A stretch of DNA of 64,000 nucleotides from Fibrobacterota bacterium (GTDB lineage Bacteria; Fibrobacterota; Chitinivibrionia; Chitinivibrionales; Chitinispirillaceae): NCBI GenBank assembly GCA_023412475.1, contig JAEYNR010000074.1, forward strand, positions 34,783-98,782. Reading direction: 5' to 3'. Positions 55,224 to 63,478 of the stretch are shown here, piece after piece; the first letter of the stretch is position 1; every line of letters begins with the position of its first letter. The position numbers were made by a program, and so were the translations under genes. The notes beneath the pieces are model-generated. The model made no database searches and was not told where the DNA came from. It worked only from the letters and a program-made list of their open reading frames with translations.

Positions 55224-55390
55224 AAAATCGCAGATAATAAATAGAAATAGAATAAGAATTAACAGGAAACAAACAATCAGATATTATAAGAAATAATATC
55301 TAATCAGATAATCAAGGATTTTGCTAACCGTGTGTAAGCAAATCGAAGAGATTTTTCGTGTAGAGACGTCTGGCCGGACGTCTCTACCAC

Positions 55391-55440
55391 TCAGCCTGTA
55401 AGGCTGAACTACCTTAACGTAGGGCAACGCCTACGATTGT
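55391..55440. repeat. REP-like hairpin R3, inverted copy
   Basis: CAGCCTGTAAGGCTG followed by CCTTAACGTAGGGCAACGCC. It matches 22660-22708 in the same orientation. Located between the frameshifted gene and glnA. Confidence 0.55.
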
Positions 55441-55507
55441 GACCGGACCACCCCTGAACCCAAGTCCGGCGCAGCAAAGGGACACCCCCTGCTACACCTG
55501 ATATTAA

Positions 55508-56941
55508 TCACAAATCGAAATAATGAGCAAATTCTGCCGGGTGAGGAATTCTATTAATCGATTCCAGTTCAGCGCGTTTTCTGGCGATCCAGGTGTCAAG
55601 TAACTGCTTGGGAAACACTCCACCCCGAGTCAGGTACTCGTTATCCGCTTCCAGAGCATCGAGAGCTTCACCTAAGGAGCTGGGCAGAGCCGTGAGCTTC
55701 TTCTGTTCCTCCGCTGAAATATTGTAAAGATTATAATCGTAGGGTCCCCAGCCATTTTCATGTGGATCAATTTTGTTAATGATGCCATCGATACCAGCCA
55801 TTAGTATGGCAGAATAGGCAAAATAGGGATTACATGTGGCATCAGGGTTTCTCAATTCAAAGCGCTTTGATTCTGGGGACTTGGCGTAGGCAGGGATGCG
55901 CACAACAGCACTTCTGTTTGAAGTCGCATAACCGATTGTAACCGGTGCCTCGTAACCTGGCACGAGCCTTTTGTAGGAATTTGTTGATGGATTTGTCAAT
56001 CCGCAAAGAGATCTGGCGTGTTTGAGTAAACCACCAATAAACCAGTGGGCTTCCTTGCTTAACCCTGAGTACCCTTTTTCATCATAGAAAACCGGTTTGC
56101 CCTCTTTCATAAGAAGCATGTGCACATGCATTCCGTTTCCGGCTTCAGCGAAAATCGGCTTTGGCATAAAAGTAGCAGTTTTATTTTCTGATATCGCGGA
56201 ATTTTTTACTACATACTTGATAATCATTGTCTTGTCGGCCATCTCGGTCATCTGCCCAAGTTCGACCTCAATTTCCACCTGGCCGGGCCCACCTACCTCA
56301 TGATGATGGTACTTCACCTCTACGCCCCAGTCCTTTAAAAGAAGACACATTCTGCTTCGCAATCCATAGGTAATATCATGGGGTGCAGTAATGTGATAAC
56401 CACCCTTTAACGGAACCTGATAACCTGAGTTCATTCCATCATTATTGCCGCTATTCCACTCGGCCTGAGCAGTATCAAGCTCAAAAGAAACACGGTTTGG
56501 TTTGCATTCATAGCTGACATGATCCAGAAGATGAAATTCAAATTCAGGACCTATTACCATAGAATCAGCGATTTTGCTTTCGCGTAAAAATTGTTCTGCT
56601 TTCAGAGCAACGTTTCTGGGATATTGATCAAATGGAATGTTCTCGTCAGGACGAATAATAAACACGTTCCCAATCATTGAAAGCGTGGAGACATCGACAA
56701 AAGGATCGATATGAGAGCTGGTGAGATCGGGGATGAAGACCATGTCACTTTTCTCAACCGGAGCATAGCCGTAATTGGAACCGTCAAAACCGATTCCATA
56801 CTTCATGGTGTTTTCATCGAGCCTTTCAACTGGAATCGTTATATGCCGCCAACGGCCATTGATATCGATCATTTTAAAGTCTATCATTTTGATCTTGTTT
56901 TTGTCACAGTACTCCCGCACTTCATTTAATGTTGAAAACAT
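55508..56941 (-). CDS. glnA: Glutamine synthetase, type I
   Basis: 477 residues from the ATG at 56941, which follows GGAGG by about eight bases. Makes glutamine from glutamate, ammonia and ATP. Visible motifs: FDGSNYGYAPVEKSDM, the metal ligands in VIGPEFEFHL, GYHITAPHD, the KPIFAEAGNGMHVHM latch, YKRLVPGYEAPVTI, NRSAVVRIP and ELRNPDATCNPY. NLYNISAEEQ resembles the adenylylation site (NLY motif) of the regulated enzymes, so control by ATase is possible. Single gene. The 56942-57396 gap holds an R1 copy. Confidence 0.96.
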   Translation of the reverse strand: MFSTLNEVREYCDKNKIKMIDFKMIDINGRWRHITIPVERLDENTMKYGIGFDGSNYGYAPVEKSDMVFIPDLTSSHIDPFVDVSTLSMIGNVFIIRPDENIPFDQYPRNVALKAEQFLRESKIADSMVIGPEFEFHLLDHVSYECKPNRVSFELDTAQAEWNSGNNDGMNSGYQVPLKGGYHITAPHDITYGLRSRMCLLLKDWGVEVKYHHHEVGGPGQVEIEVELGQMTEMADKTMIIKYVVKNSAISENKTATFMPKPIFAEAGNGMHVHMLLMKEGKPVFYDEKGYSGLSKEAHWFIGGLLKHARSLCGLTNPSTNSYKRLVPGYEAPVTIGYATSNRSAVVRIPAYAKSPESKRFELRNPDATCNPYFAYSAILMAGIDGIINKIDPHENGWGPYDYNLYNISAEEQKKLTALPSSLGEALDALEADNEYLTRGGVFPKQLLDTWIARKRAELESINRIPHPAEFAHYFDL

Positions 56942-57211
56942 TAAAAAATCCTCCATTATTTGTTAGTAAGTCATAATTGACGGTTCGTTTATATATAAGA
57001 TATTTCAACTTTTCGCATAAATTAATTATATCAATCGATTAAATGATGCTATTTTACTTAAGAGTTTCTTCGATTGGCTTTTAATCTGCTGTGATGCTGT
57101 TTTTTTCCTTGCTCCACGAAAATTCCTGGCAGCGACCATCTAAAATAAATGCCAGTATTTACCACAATCAAGCACTGCAGCTATAATTATCGTAGTGTTT
57201 TAGCTGTGGTC

Positions 57212-57349
57212 AAGTAAGTTAAATTACTACAGCCAGGTGGCGGCAAATTAATCGTTTTTACTCCATTGATCAAAGCTAGAGCTCTCTGATTGTTTACCCT
57301 GGGAGGGTTGCAATACAGATGCTCGACTCGTCAGTAATAAAAATGCAGT
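57212..57349. repeat. Interspersed repeat R1, copy c (short)
   Basis: Begins AAGTAAGTTAAATTACTAC, contains GGCGGCAAATTAATCGTTTT and ends with GATGCTCGACTCGTCAGTAA and AATGCAG, as in copy b. About 120 bp of the middle is missing. Confidence 0.65.
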
Positions 57350-57396
57350 ATTATATCGAAATAACCCTGCCTCAAAGAGAATGCAAAACACAACTG

Positions 57397-58137
57397 TCAG
57401 TTTCTTTTCTGAGCCTTAACGACCTTTGTTTCCTGAGCATCCGGACATTGTTCAACCAGTTTTTTCCAGGCCATATTTTTTGATTTCCCCTTATTCTGTC
57501 TTTCGTATACCAGACCAAGCTTGTACAGCGAAACGCAGAGTTTTGAACCTTGTGGGAATTTTTTGATATAACTCAGGTAGGCTTTTTCTGCATCGGTATT
57601 TTTTTTTGTAGCATAAAAGCATTCTGCAACCCAGTACTGGGCATCCTGAGCCAGTGACGATTCCGGCAACTGATTTGTAATGTTCTGAAATGCACCTAAA
57701 GCGATGTCATATCTTCCTGCATTAAAATCAGTCATAGCCAGTTGGAAAAACTTTTCAGTTTCAGAGAACCTGGAATTTGAAGCTGAGTCAGCAGTGAGCC
57801 TGGCTTCCAGTCTTTTATTAAATTCGGCCGTTTTTTCATCGATTTTTGAAAGTCTGGACTGGTTCTCTGACAGATTGCCATCGATAGTGGATACTTTTCT
57901 GTCCAGCTCGTTAAACCTTATCTGTAGATCGGCACGTAGCAGTCTTAATACCTCTGACTGATTTTTCTGCTCTTCCAGCATTTTCTTCTGCATGCCAGTA
58001 AGCTCTGACTGCAAAGAATCGACCTGAGCTTTCACATCACGCAATTCCTGAGTCCTTAACATGGTCAGATTTGTACACCCCTGAAACTGTGTTACAGCAA
58101 AGAGAAGCACAACCGGTAAAAGAATCTTTTTAATCAT
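57397..58137 (-). CDS. cpoB: CpoB/YbgF-like lipoprotein, Tol-Pal-associated
   Basis: 246 residues from the ATG at 58137 with AGAGGTGA upstream. The lipobox is FQGC, so unlike the E. coli protein this one is lipidated. Residues of about 25-110 form a coiled coil (LQSELTGMQKKMLEEQKN), then TPR repeats: FFQLAMTDFNAGRYDIALGAFQNI, SLAQDAQYWVAECFYATK, AYLSYIKKFPQGSKL. It coordinates peptidoglycan synthesis with outer-membrane constriction together with Tol-Pal. It is the last gene of the tol operon, 45 bp after pal. Confidence 0.88.
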   Translation of the reverse strand: MIKKILLPVVLLFAVTQFQGCTNLTMLRTQELRDVKAQVDSLQSELTGMQKKMLEEQKNQSEVLRLLRADLQIRFNELDRKVSTIDGNLSENQSRLSKIDEKTAEFNKRLEARLTADSASNSRFSETEKFFQLAMTDFNAGRYDIALGAFQNITNQLPESSLAQDAQYWVAECFYATKKNTDAEKAYLSYIKKFPQGSKLCVSLYKLGLVYERQNKGKSKNMAWKKLVEQCPDAQETKVVKAQKRN

Positions 58138-58182
58138 CAACTCACCTCTTCGAAAACATCTATTCATAATTAAAACCGGCAA

Positions 58183-58731
58183 TTATTTAGCCAGCACAAT
58201 AAATTCAGCGCGACGGTTCTGCAAATGACAGGACTCCTCTTTACAACCAGCAATCACCGGCATCTCCTTACCCATAGAAGTCACCTCTAAGCGAATCGGC
58301 AAAATCCCCAGGTTTAGAAGATAATCTCTCACAGCCTTTGCTCGTCTTTCCCCAAGCCCCATATTATACTCCGATGATCCCCGCTCATCACAGTGCCCCT
58401 GCACAAGAATACGAATACCGGAATATTCATTAAGAAATTTTGCGGCAGTAACCAGTTTCTGCACAGCTTCATCATCAAGGCTGAAACAGTTGAATTCGAA
58501 ATGGATGGTATTTAGATTTTCTTTGACCTTTGATGCAAGCTCACTTGCCAGATCAGCCTCAGCAAATGAGACTTCATCTGTAGTATCTACTCCTTTAAAC
58601 AGATCTGGCTGTGGGGCAGCTTTCTTCACCGGATCTCTTGGAACCTCCATCAGGGTAGAAACCTGCTTTCTACACCCGCCAACAAAAACTGCTGCACACA
58701 TGGAAAGCATCAACAGATAATTTCTTGTCAT
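58183..58731 (-). CDS. pal: Pal, peptidoglycan-associated lipoprotein
   Basis: 182 residues. Signal and lipobox VFVGGC; the OmpA-like peptidoglycan-binding domain follows with IHFEFNCFSLDDEAVQKL, VQGHCDERGSSEYNMGLGERRAKAVRDYL and the terminal QNRRAEF. The Asp and Arg that bind diaminopimelate are in place (DERGS and GERRA). It links the outer membrane to the cell wall and binds TolB. The start is 16 bp after tolB. Confidence 0.95.
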   Translation of the reverse strand: MTRNYLLMLSMCAAVFVGGCRKQVSTLMEVPRDPVKKAAPQPDLFKGVDTTDEVSFAEADLASELASKVKENLNTIHFEFNCFSLDDEAVQKLVTAAKFLNEYSGIRILVQGHCDERGSSEYNMGLGERRAKAVRDYLLNLGILPIRLEVTSMGKEMPVIAGCKEESCHLQNRRAEFIVLAK

Positions 58732-58747
58732 AATATCTTCCTGAAAA

Positions 58748-59992
58748 TTAAAAATCCGACCAGTCCGGCATTCTCACATTGCCCGTACTGGTTACCCTTC
58801 GCAATCTGGTACCATCAGGCTTTATCACATAAAGATCACTGTTGCCACCAATGGTATTAACAAAAGCTATCAGGTTGCCATCCGGTGACCACACCGGATA
58901 CTCATTATTTCCCCTCAAATCTGTCACTTTTGTCAGTCCGGTACCATCAGGTGCGATTGTCCATATATCGAATTTACCGTTTTCCATCGACTGGAAAGCA
59001 ATTTTATCTCCTCTGGGTGACCAGTCCGGAGAATCGGTGTATTTACTTTCAAAGGTAAGCCGCCGCTGGTTGGCTCCATCGGCATCCATTACATATATCT
59101 GAGGATTGCCCGATCTGTCTGAGGTAAAGGTGATCTGATAGCCATTAGGAGACCATGATGGTGAAGTATCCACCCCGTAATGGACTGTAAGCTGCCTGAC
59201 ATTTGTTCCATCAGGGTTACAGGTGTAGATATCAAGGTTACCCTTTATGGAAGATCCATAAGCGATGGTCCTATCTATTGGAGATACATCCGGACTGGTT
59301 GTGATGGCTTTACTGTATATGTGAATTTTTGAAGAGCCATCTGCAATAGATCCTTTGTACATATCCGGTTTTCCTCTGAGATATGAGATCCAAAAGATAT
59401 TGTTGGCATCGGCAAAGGTGGGAAAAATATTTATCACATTGTTTTTAGTCAGAACAACTCTGTTATGCCCATCGAAATCCATGAGTGCGATGTCTTTTCT
59501 GTTTCCGGAAGCATTAACGTATAAGATGCGGCTGAGAAAAATCCCACGATCCCCGAAAAGTATCTCCACAATCTCATTGGAATAACGATGTGAAATGGTT
59601 CTGATCGATTTCAAATCACCTTTATATTTTTTCCCAATTATCAGCTCCTTTGAGACAGCATCCCTCAGATAACAGTTTACAGTGATCTGAGAACCCTCCA
59701 TTGTATATTCGCCATCGATATAGATACCTACACTGGCCTCGACAAATGCTGCGCTGTCATAATCGCTAAGACTTGTAACAGTGAACTTGCCGCAAAAATC
59801 AAGATCAGAAGCGATGATTCTCCAGGGCTGTTTTCCTTCTTCACTTATCTTTTGCCCATCAGTGGAACGAAAATCAATAACTCCAATCGGTATCGAGTCA
59901 AACTTACTGGCATAAATCTCCAGATCAATTTTTTCTGCATACACGACACAACTGAGGATTAAGAAAGTAAAAATTAAAAGTGGTTTCGACAT
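58748..59992 (-). CDS. tolB: TolB, periplasmic beta-propeller
   Basis: 414 residues from the ATG at 59992; the stop of the TonB/TolA-like gene lies 1 bp before it, and CAGGAAA precedes the start. Signal peptide PLLIFTFLILSCVVYAEK. A TolB N-terminal domain (FDSIPIGVIDFRS, FCGKFTVTSL) is followed by six WD40-like blades: VDTSPSWSPNGYQITFTSDRSG and DGANQRRLT repeat with DSPDWSPRGDKIAFQS and NEYPVWSPDGNLIAFV. It binds Pal and TolA in the periplasm. Confidence 0.95.
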   Translation of the reverse strand: MSKPLLIFTFLILSCVVYAEKIDLEIYASKFDSIPIGVIDFRSTDGQKISEEGKQPWRIIASDLDFCGKFTVTSLSDYDSAAFVEASVGIYIDGEYTMEGSQITVNCYLRDAVSKELIIGKKYKGDLKSIRTISHRYSNEIVEILFGDRGIFLSRILYVNASGNRKDIALMDFDGHNRVVLTKNNVINIFPTFADANNIFWISYLRGKPDMYKGSIADGSSKIHIYSKAITTSPDVSPIDRTIAYGSSIKGNLDIYTCNPDGTNVRQLTVHYGVDTSPSWSPNGYQITFTSDRSGNPQIYVMDADGANQRRLTFESKYTDSPDWSPRGDKIAFQSMENGKFDIWTIAPDGTGLTKVTDLRGNNEYPVWSPDGNLIAFVNTIGGNSDLYVIKPDGTRLRRVTSTGNVRMPDWSDF

Positions 59993-59993
59993 G

Positions 59994-60680
59994 TTATTTC
60001 CTGGTTGGGATAAGTGTACAATTGAGATCCAGTTTATCACCCGAAAAACCGGGCGGTAACTTTCCAAATGGTGCAGAAAGCGTTACAGCACGCAGAGCAA
60101 TATTATCTATAGTACTGCTGCCCGAAGATTGCCTTATGGAAGGTGATGAAATGTTTCCATCTTTATGAATAATAAAATGCACCACCACCTTTATATGATG
60201 ATTCTCGGTTGGGGGGTGCCAGTTCATTTCAAGCTTCTGTTGCACATGGTTAAGATACCAGTGAAACTTGAAATCTCCTACAGCCGAAACCCTGGTTGGT
60301 ACCGGAAGCTCCTCCAGAATAGATGCCAGCTCATCCAAGTTTTCCTCAACTGCCTGAGAAGGTTCTTTTTTTGGTTGAGGTTTAGTGTTTCTGTCGGCAC
60401 TCTTGTTAGTGGAAGGTACCGGTTTGGGTTCCGGTTTGCTTTCCTTGCGGGCTACTCTCTGCTGTGGTGCGTTGCGCACTTTCTGAGGAACCACCGGGCG
60501 CATAGGCGACACAAGTTGAAAAGTCTGAGGACGCTGAAAGGTGCGTGGTTTCCAGGCCATTTTTAAAATAAGAGGAACGCCGATAAACACCACTAAATGA
60601 AATGTGATAGAGATGATAAATGAAAGCCAGCCATTATCCTTCTGATTCTCATAAGTCAGCAGCGTATCGGGTCTGGACAT
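59994..60680 (-). CDS. TolA/TonB-like energy-transducing protein
   Basis: 228 residues. One membrane helix (FIISITFHLVVFIGVPLIL) near residues 20-40, a Pro/Lys-rich linker (ESKPEPKPVPSTNKS, KPQPKKEPSQ), then a TonB-type C-terminal domain, FHWYLNHVQQKLEMNWHPP, VVVHFIIHKDGNISSPSI and FGKLPPGFSGDKLDLNCTL. It sits where tolA belongs in the tol operon but lacks the long helical spacer of enterobacterial TolA. It should carry proton-motive energy from the TolQ-TolR motor to TolB-Pal. Confidence 0.85.
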   Translation of the reverse strand: MSRPDTLLTYENQKDNGWLSFIISITFHLVVFIGVPLILKMAWKPRTFQRPQTFQLVSPMRPVVPQKVRNAPQQRVARKESKPEPKPVPSTNKSADRNTKPQPKKEPSQAVEENLDELASILEELPVPTRVSAVGDFKFHWYLNHVQQKLEMNWHPPTENHHIKVVVHFIIHKDGNISSPSIRQSSGSSTIDNIALRAVTLSAPFGKLPPGFSGDKLDLNCTLIPTRK

Positions 60681-60684
60681 AGCC

Positions 60685-61104
60685 TTACCTTCCGGTTTTT
60701 TCCACAGGCAGAGTCAGAAATCCCAGCTTCACCACACCGGCTCTCTGTATCTCTGCAATTACTCTAATTACCAGACCATAAGGCACCTTGGCATCTGCAT
60801 TCACAAATACAGGAACTTCCTTTTCTCCGGCAAAAACCTCACGGAAGTTTTTTCTGAAATCCAGCAGAGACACTTTCTCATAATCTATGTAAATTTCATT
60901 TTTCGAATTGATGGTAACCTGAATTGATTTATCGACCTCCACGTTTTCCGCTTCTGCTTTGGGTAGATCCACCTGTACCCCCTGAGTCATCATCGGAGCT
61001 GTAATCATGAAGATAATAAGTAAGGCAAATACTACATCGATCAGGTTTGTGAGATTGACATCGCTTATAACATGACGACGCCTGGCTTTTCTTTTATTGC
61101 CCAT
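60685..61104 (-). CDS. tolR: TolR/ExbD-type motor protein
   Basis: 139 residues. One helix, VNLTNLIDVVFALLIIFMITAPM, with the conserved Asp in the membrane segment (LIDVVF), followed by a periplasmic domain containing VDLPKAEAENVEVDKSIQVTI and a VFVNADAKVPYGLVIRVI strand. With TolQ it forms a proton-driven motor. It is 4 bp from the TonB-like gene. Confidence 0.93.
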   Translation of the reverse strand: MGNKRKARRRHVISDVNLTNLIDVVFALLIIFMITAPMMTQGVQVDLPKAEAENVEVDKSIQVTINSKNEIYIDYEKVSLLDFRKNFREVFAGEKEVPVFVNADAKVPYGLVIRVIAEIQRAGVVKLGFLTLPVEKTGR

Positions 61105-61126
61105 TGCTCTTTGTTCCCCCGCTGCC

Positions 61127-61870
61127 CTAAACCCGAGGCATCTGTGATGGCTGTGTGCGACCCGGCCGCTCTGTGTAAAGCAGATTGAATATTTCCCGCT
61201 TCAATCTCACTATCATCAATTCCTTAAACTCATCCATCTGATTTTCAATCTTTTCGACCTTATGATTGAAATAGTTATAAAAGAAAAGCGCCGGAATAGC
61301 CACCGCCAACCCTACAATTGTAGTAATCAGTGCTTCTGCTATTCCAGGAGCAACTACCGGCAAACTGGCAGAACCCTGATTTCCGATCTCGAAAAATGAG
61401 TTCATTATTCCCCAGACTGTTCCTAAAAGACCCAGAAATGGAGCGATACTGCTTATCATTGCCAGTAAAAAGACACCCTTGTCCAAAGGTGCAATCAGAG
61501 CCATAAAGGCGCTCTCCATCCGCTCGGAAGCCATGGTAAATTGATTCTGCAGAAAAAAAGACCAGTCTTTAACACCAGTATGAGATTTAGCATCCTCCAG
61601 AATTCTTCGATACTCCATTGCGGCCGTGCGGCCTAACTGCCCCGTAGGAGAAGCCAGTGTTTTGGCGTCCACCGATTCTATTTCAGAGAGTCTATTAAGC
61701 ATGTCATAACGACGCCGGAAAAGTATATTTTTAGCCGCAACTGCAGCCAAAGCAAAATACCGGTTAAAAATAATCGCCCAGGATAGAAGCGAGGATAATC
61801 CCAGCAGAATTATTATTATTCTACCTGCCCATCCAGAACGAATAATCATATCGATTACAGGAGCATTCAT
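61127..61870 (-). CDS. tolQ: TolQ/ExbB-type motor protein
   Basis: 247 residues from the ATG at 61870, with GAAAGGAT upstream; an ATG 11 codons earlier lacks one. Three helices: IIIILLGLSSLLSWAIIF near the N-terminus, then LLAMISSIAPFLGLLGTVWGIM and LITTIVGLAVAIPALFFYNYF, the MotA/TolQ/ExbB pattern. It forms the proton channel with TolR, and is the first gene of the tol operon. The 61871-62133 stretch upstream holds its promoter and shows no gene. Confidence 0.93.
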   Translation of the reverse strand: MNAPVIDMIIRSGWAGRIIIILLGLSSLLSWAIIFNRYFALAAVAAKNILFRRRYDMLNRLSEIESVDAKTLASPTGQLGRTAAMEYRRILEDAKSHTGVKDWSFFLQNQFTMASERMESAFMALIAPLDKGVFLLAMISSIAPFLGLLGTVWGIMNSFFEIGNQGSASLPVVAPGIAEALITTIVGLAVAIPALFFYNYFNHKVEKIENQMDEFKELMIVRLKREIFNLLYTERPGRTQPSQMPRV

Positions 61871-62133
61871 TAACAGATCCTTTCGGATAAACTTAAAATC
61901 CAACTATTTGTTTGTAAATTTGGACAACCCACTTCTAAATTAACTCTGGAGCAGGATAACCAAACGCAAAAGACTCACTTAAAACAGAAATTACATCTTC
62001 TAAAATTACTTCCTGATCTATTCATAATCAAATAGAAGTGCCAATTTGATGCCCCTGCCCTACAGGCCTGAGGCTTTGATACATTCACCCTCTGAATCTA
62101 TATTCAGTTTTATTCGATAAACCTTTTTACTCC

Positions 62134-63111
62134 ATGGCGGATTATACAATGAACTTCGAAGAGCTTACCCTCGATCAGATGCTAAACGCTGCAGAAGAAG
62201 CAACCGGAACACTTTTCACCGGTTTCACAGCCCAACTGCCAAGCTACATAAACCGGGTGTATGAGTTCAGAACCCGTGATGGAATCAAGCTAATAGCAAA
62301 ATTTTACCGCCCAGGCCGCTGGAGCAGGGATGCAATCTTAGATGAGCATACATTTCTTCAGGAGCTATATGAGGCAGAACTGCCCGTTATCACTCCCATA
62401 AAACTCTCAAACGGAGAAACGCTGGGAGTTTATGACCAGATTAATTTTGCTATTTTTCCCAAAAAGGCTGGAAGACAGTTGGAGATAAACAGCTTTGAGG
62501 ATTGGCTCAGACTTGGAACCCTGGTAGCCCGTATCCACAATGTTGGTGCATTACATGCTTCAAAATCACGGGTTATACTCTCACCAGACCAATCTACCCG
62601 TAATAATCTTGAATATCTCAATAACATCATCCCTTCACCCTATAATAGCAGTTACCAGAAACTGGGAAAAGAGTTGATTGATCTCTGCACACCCTTTTTT
62701 GACCACAACAAACAGATCAGGATACACGGAGACCTGCATATTGGTAATATTCTGGATAGAATGGAAGAAGGTCTTCTGGTAATCGATTTTGATGATATGG
62801 TCATGGGGCCTGCTGTGCAGGATCTCTGGCTTTTACTTCCGGACAGACTTGAGAAATCCAGAGAAGAAGTGGCGCTTTTTATAGAAGGGTATGAGCAGTT
62901 CAGAGATTTTGACTCCAAAACGTTACGTTTGATCGAACCACTCAGAGCGATGCGGCTGATCTACTTTTTAGGATGGTGCAGCCGCCAGTTTAATGATCAT
63001 CAGTTCAGAAAAAACTTCCCGGACTGGGGAACCGACTCTTTCTGGAAAAAAGAGATCAATGATCTTAGTGAGCAGATGATGTTTGTAAGGGATGCTCTGG
63101 AAAGTGACTAG
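62134..63111 (+). CDS. srkA: SrkA-like stress-response kinase (YihE/RdoA family)
   Basis: 325 residues, the family length. An aminoglycoside-phosphotransferase-like fold: VYEFRTRDGIKLIAKFYRPGRW (ATP-binding lysine), EHTFLQELYEAELPVI, the catalytic block RIHGDLHIGNIL near 205 and the metal-binding VIDFDDMVMGPAVQDLW. SrkA counteracts toxin- or stress-induced cell death in enteric bacteria. Single gene, divergent from tol. No strong ribosome site is seen before the ATG. Confidence 0.9.
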   Translation: MADYTMNFEELTLDQMLNAAEEATGTLFTGFTAQLPSYINRVYEFRTRDGIKLIAKFYRPGRWSRDAILDEHTFLQELYEAELPVITPIKLSNGETLGVYDQINFAIFPKKAGRQLEINSFEDWLRLGTLVARIHNVGALHASKSRVILSPDQSTRNNLEYLNNIIPSPYNSSYQKLGKELIDLCTPFFDHNKQIRIHGDLHIGNILDRMEEGLLVIDFDDMVMGPAVQDLWLLLPDRLEKSREEVALFIEGYEQFRDFDSKTLRLIEPLRAMRLIYFLGWCSRQFNDHQFRKNFPDWGTDSFWKKEINDLSEQMMFVRDALESD

Positions 63112-63130
63112 TATAATCGTTTGTTTGTCG

Positions 63131-63151
63131 GGGCACCCTTTGTGGGTGCCC
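63131..63151. terminator. Hairpin after srkA
   Basis: Perfect 8-bp stem, GGGCACCC, loop TTTGT, GGGTGCCC, 20 bp after the stop. No T-tract follows, so it is a probable but not certain terminator. Confidence 0.5.
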
Positions 63152-63159
63152 TATCCAAA

Positions 63160-63357
63160 CAGAAGAAAATTCCAAATCACAATTCGATACAAAGGGATAA
63201 AGGACTGGAACCGGCGGAGTGGGAAATATTTAATTGCCGGAAGATATTCGATTAGCCCGTTTCAGAAGAAAATTCCAAATCACAATTCTTAAATCCTAAA
63301 CAATGCCCAAAATTCTAATTTCTAAACAGGGATAGGAGTGTTTCAAGTAACTAAAGT
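63160..63357 (+). repeat. AT-rich interspersed repeat R2, copies E and F
   Basis: The block CAGAAGAAAATTCCAAATCA and the six following bases occur twice, at 63160 and 63263, 103 bp apart. The second copy continues with CTTAAATCCTAAACAATG, TTCTAATTTCTAAACAGGG, AGGAGTGTTTCAAGTAACTA and then stops near 63357, where the insertion sequence begins. The distal part of R2 is missing here. Confidence 0.7.
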
Positions 63358-63392
63358 GTACCTAAACCAGACGATATATTGACATAAAAAAA

Positions 63393-63473
63393 CACCCTTT
63401 GAGGCGTTTAATACAGTAAATTATAGGTGACATAACTTATAATAGCTGGAATTAAATCAACACTCAAAAGGTG
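63393..63473 (+). promoter_or_regulatory. Transposase promoter and ribosome-site-hiding inverted repeat
   Basis: Arms CACCCTTTGAG (63393-63403) and CTCAAAAGGTG (63463-63473) pair at 10 of 11 positions. The right arm contains the transposase ribosome site (AAAGGTG). A TATAAT lies between them at 63438-63443, so only transcripts entering from outside would carry both arms. Confidence 0.5.
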
Positions 63474-63478
63474 ATATA

